The translations under genes were made by a program, and so were the position numbers. Of a stretch of 64,000 nt of DNA, positions 61,441-64,000 are shown piece after piece. Source of the DNA: Isoetes taiwanensis (Eukaryota > Streptophyta > Lycopodiopsida > Isoetales > Isoetaceae); assembly GCA_021234155.1 (NCBI GenBank), contig JAJEKV010000004.1, forward strand, positions 27,067,818 to 27,131,817. Reading direction: 5' to 3'. Within the stretch, counting starts at the first letter, position 1, and every line of letters begins with the position of its first letter. The notes beneath the pieces are model-generated. The model saw nothing but the letters and a program-made list of their open reading frames with translations, did no database searches and was not told the origin of the DNA.

Positions 61441-61760
61441 TCAATCATAAGGGACCATAATTGAAAGGAGAGGCAAGCACTTATGTTGTTCAATATACAT
61501 AAAATCATGTATGCCAAAGGAACATACATTCTTCGCTATAAGCCACGTGTCAAATCTCCAAATGCCACATACATTATTGACAAAAAAGAAGGAAAGAATA
61601 TTTTTCTGAAGTATGTTTTTTAGATAGAACTCCTGTTTTAAGAGAATATAGCTTTTAACCGAAGATTGAAGTGAAATCTGTAACTGAAATTGTAGTATTT
61701 TCAAAATTGAAGATAAAATCTTCATATTCACATGCAAAATTTACAGTCTATTCCTAAGAC

Positions 61761-61905
61761 TCAGTTATGTGCAAAGGTGTGAGGAGTGATAAGAGAGGGA
61801 TCTATGACATCATCCTGTTCATTTATACCATCTTCACCATCTTCACTTCTTTCACTGTCACTTGAGGAAGTACTCCCTTCTTCATTTTCCTCCTTATAAT
61901 TACAA
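61761..61905 (-). CDS. Possible last exon of a host gene, acidic C-terminus
   Basis: On the minus strand, after a plausible acceptor (AAATAG near 61,915), an in-frame stretch reads YKEENEEGSTSSSDSE, then RSEDGEDGINEQDDVIDP and TPHTFAHN before TGA at 61,761-61,763. The Ser/Glu/Asp-rich run is typical of acidic tails of nuclear proteins. No family was recognised. Confidence 0.35.
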
Positions 61906-62160
61906 GCCTATTTAAGCAAGTTGAACATCCTCGGGCGTAGACAATTGTCAGATTTTAATTTGGAATCATAGCGCATTGTACTAACTTCCAGTAGGTTTAG
62001 CTCATCCCTACAACCTACTTTTTGGTTTTTTGCCTTTTCCTTGAGTTCTCATTTATAACACATACCTTACCTCAAAAGCATTTATTAAACGGGTAGCAAG
62101 CCAGTGAATCTTGAGTAGTCGCTAATCCTTCTTCTTTGATTGTGTCAATTACTTTTGCTA

Positions 62161-62384
62161 TCAAAAAGATCGATCTTTGTCATCCACCTCAGTTAGAAGA
62201 GCAATTGGCATATCTTTAGCAATTTCTGTGATATTACCCAGAGGCTTATTCTTGCGTCTTGGTCCGAGGTACATGACCCAGTCCTCTTCTTGCTCTACTG
62301 AAGGCGCTGCTGTAGCGTTGCTTGGATCTGCATGGTTTTGGGGTTGATGGAAGATGTTAGGCCACTCAAAAGATTCATGCAACT
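62161..62384 (-). CDS. Possible internal exon of the same host gene
   Basis: A minus-strand open stretch follows a plausible acceptor (AAGGTAG at about 62,385) and encodes FEWPNIFHQPQNHAD, EQEEDWVMYLGPRRKNKP and LTEVDDKDRSF. Its polar, acidic character suits the exon downstream. A further stretch at about 62,415-62,520 (KNGISLRFKYLLDEDQMWW) could be an upstream exon. The gene is unidentified. Confidence 0.35.
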
Positions 62385-62520
62385 ACCTTAAATCTTGTTT
62401 TGAATAACAATCTAACTTCTCCACCACATTTGGTCTTCATCTAAGAGATACTTAAAGCGCAAGGAAATTCCATTTTTAATGGCTTGTAAGGATTTCCTTA
62501 GGAACTTTAGCCAAATATAT

Positions 62521-63831
62521 ATCATAAAATACTGTAAGATTTTGAAAAATAGCCAGACCATTTTTTAGAAAAAAATATATAGTGTGCTTAATTTTTTCCG
62601 TGCTTAGCAGCACAACCAATTGGGATATGTAATATTCGTTATGATTTCAACGCACGCATAGCAACAATAGGTAAAAGGAAGAATTACCAAACTAGATTTT
62701 TTTTGGAATGCCCCTATCTACCTACCTGCCTATGGTTTTCCAAATTACCAAAATATCCTCTCAACAGAGAAACAAAACATCTCAAAAGTACTAAACTACC
62801 TTGCAACAAAGTATAATCATATCATGGCAATAAGGCGGGCAGAAAAGTTCTAGAAGAGAGTAACTCTGGGATCCAACTATTTACAATAGATTTCTACTGC
62901 ACAGAGTACAAAAGCCCCTTGAAATTCAATGCAAATGGATGGTTGAGAAGTCCATTTGTGGCCAATCTTAGAATTCCCTTTTAACAGATGAATTATCTTA
63001 TTTCACCTTCTTCTAACCTATCAAATGGATTCTAACAATGCTAGGAAGGTGATGGCTATTTGATACAATATAAGATTGGGACTAGAAAAGCAGAGACCTT
63101 TCTTGCTTTTAGATCTTATACATCTCTCATGCAATTAAGATTTGCTTATGTTATTCTTTGATGGTAGGTAGAGATTGAAATGACCTATGAATGAATCAAA
63201 GAACTAATGCCAAATTAGATGCATGTAAAAAGTTTGCTCTCAATATATGTACTAACATGTGTGTATTATTGCCAGCTAGGAGATAGCTAAAATGCCCCTT
63301 TAGAAGCAGTTTGACCATTACGACAATGCCTCAGCAATTGTAAATAAGCAATACAAATTCATTTACTATTTATATATATATATATGTAAATACATGTATT
63401 TGTGGCTCCATCTGTTGAGATTCAATGTCGCTCCACAGATTCACTAGCTATAAATAGGTGACATGGATCTGACTATGCATGACACTATGATATTCATGAG
63501 AGTTGCCATCTTCTTCATTTTTAAATCGATGCATCCATTTTTCTTTCCTCTGCCCTTTGGAAACAACTAGATCAGGTACGTGTCAAAGGTTTAACTGAAG
63601 GAGTGTCGATGGAAAATTGTCTATTTTTAAGGTTTTGGCCAAAATCCAAAAAGCAATAATCTATAACCATTGGATAATAACATATAAATGCTAGTTCAAT
63701 AGAATAGAAATCCAACACCATAAACACTTTGATTGGCTATAAACACTTTGTTTTGTTGATTACAAACAACACAAATATAAAGTGAAAATTTATAGCTAGA
63801 AACTTGAAAGCTAAATTCGAGCTTTGAGTTG

Positions 63832-63832
<1 letters not shown>
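62521..63832. other. Intergenic or intronic DNA, no recognised gene
   Basis: AT-rich. A short TA run lies at about 63,370-63,385. No coding motif was recognised. Confidence 0.4.

Positions 63833-63908
<76 letters not shown>
63833..63908 (+). repeat. (GATA)19 microsatellite
   Basis: About 19 perfect GATA units. On the minus strand the tail reads TATC, like the SINE tails in this window, but no SINE body is visible next to it. The open frame through it is low-complexity. Confidence 0.95.
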
Positions 63909-64000
63909 CTTTAAGGATTGAGACAATTGTATAATAAAATCTGCACGATAATTAGATTATAATAGACTATTAACATAACGAATAATAAAATATATGTTGA

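Noticed and set aside
1-64000. CRISPR arrays, bacterial operons or phage modules
   Set aside because: None seen; regular repeats here are microsatellites, SINE tails or retroelement spacers.

Overview
The window looks like nuclear DNA of a land plant with a large, repeat-rich genome. It is AT-rich and gene-poor. It holds plant-type Ty3/gypsy LTR retrotransposons, LINE 3' ends, tRNA-derived SINE-like units, and pieces of two plant cell-wall gene families: a GATL-type family 8 glycosyltransferase and a fasciclin-like arabinogalactan protein. A Penelope-like reverse transcriptase (RT) is also present; together with the repeat content this makes me lean towards a fern, lycophyte or gymnosperm rather than an angiosperm, but that is inference. 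There are no bacterial operons, CRISPR arrays or phage genes.

Layout. 0-31.8 kb is decayed intergenic DNA. It carries dispersed repeats A, B, C and D, tandem repeats, a 330-bp polypurine block, SINE-like units and one recognisable host gene, the GATL-type glycosyltransferase at 13.1-14.1 kb, whose reading frame is broken by small indels. 31.85-40.70 kb is one Ty3/gypsy element with two LTRs of about 1 kb. Its gag, protease and early RT are shattered, while RNase H and integrase lie in an intact 710-codon frame. 40.7-46.3 kb holds a candidate host exon, the Penelope-like RT remnant, the fasciclin-like fragment and the 3' end of a LINE, all on the minus strand.

46.6 kb to at least 58.43 kb is a decayed chromodomain-bearing gypsy element. 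A second LTR element (48,742-55,702, minus strand, no pol) has inserted into its RT and left a clean 5-bp target duplication, ATGTG. The inner element shares terminal and polypurine-tract sequence with the outer one, so it may be a non-autonomous relative mobilised by that family. 58.4-64 kb is intergenic, with tandem repeats, a LINE 3' end, a duplicated SINE-like unit, possible host exons on the minus strand and a (GATA)n microsatellite.

Two general points. Frames left of about 36.6 kb are broken by many one- or two-base indels even where protein similarity is well kept, whereas frames to the right are broken mainly by stops and transitions. Left-hand 'pseudogenes' may therefore partly reflect low consensus quality. 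Most short open frames in the window are chance or lie inside LTRs and are not listed.
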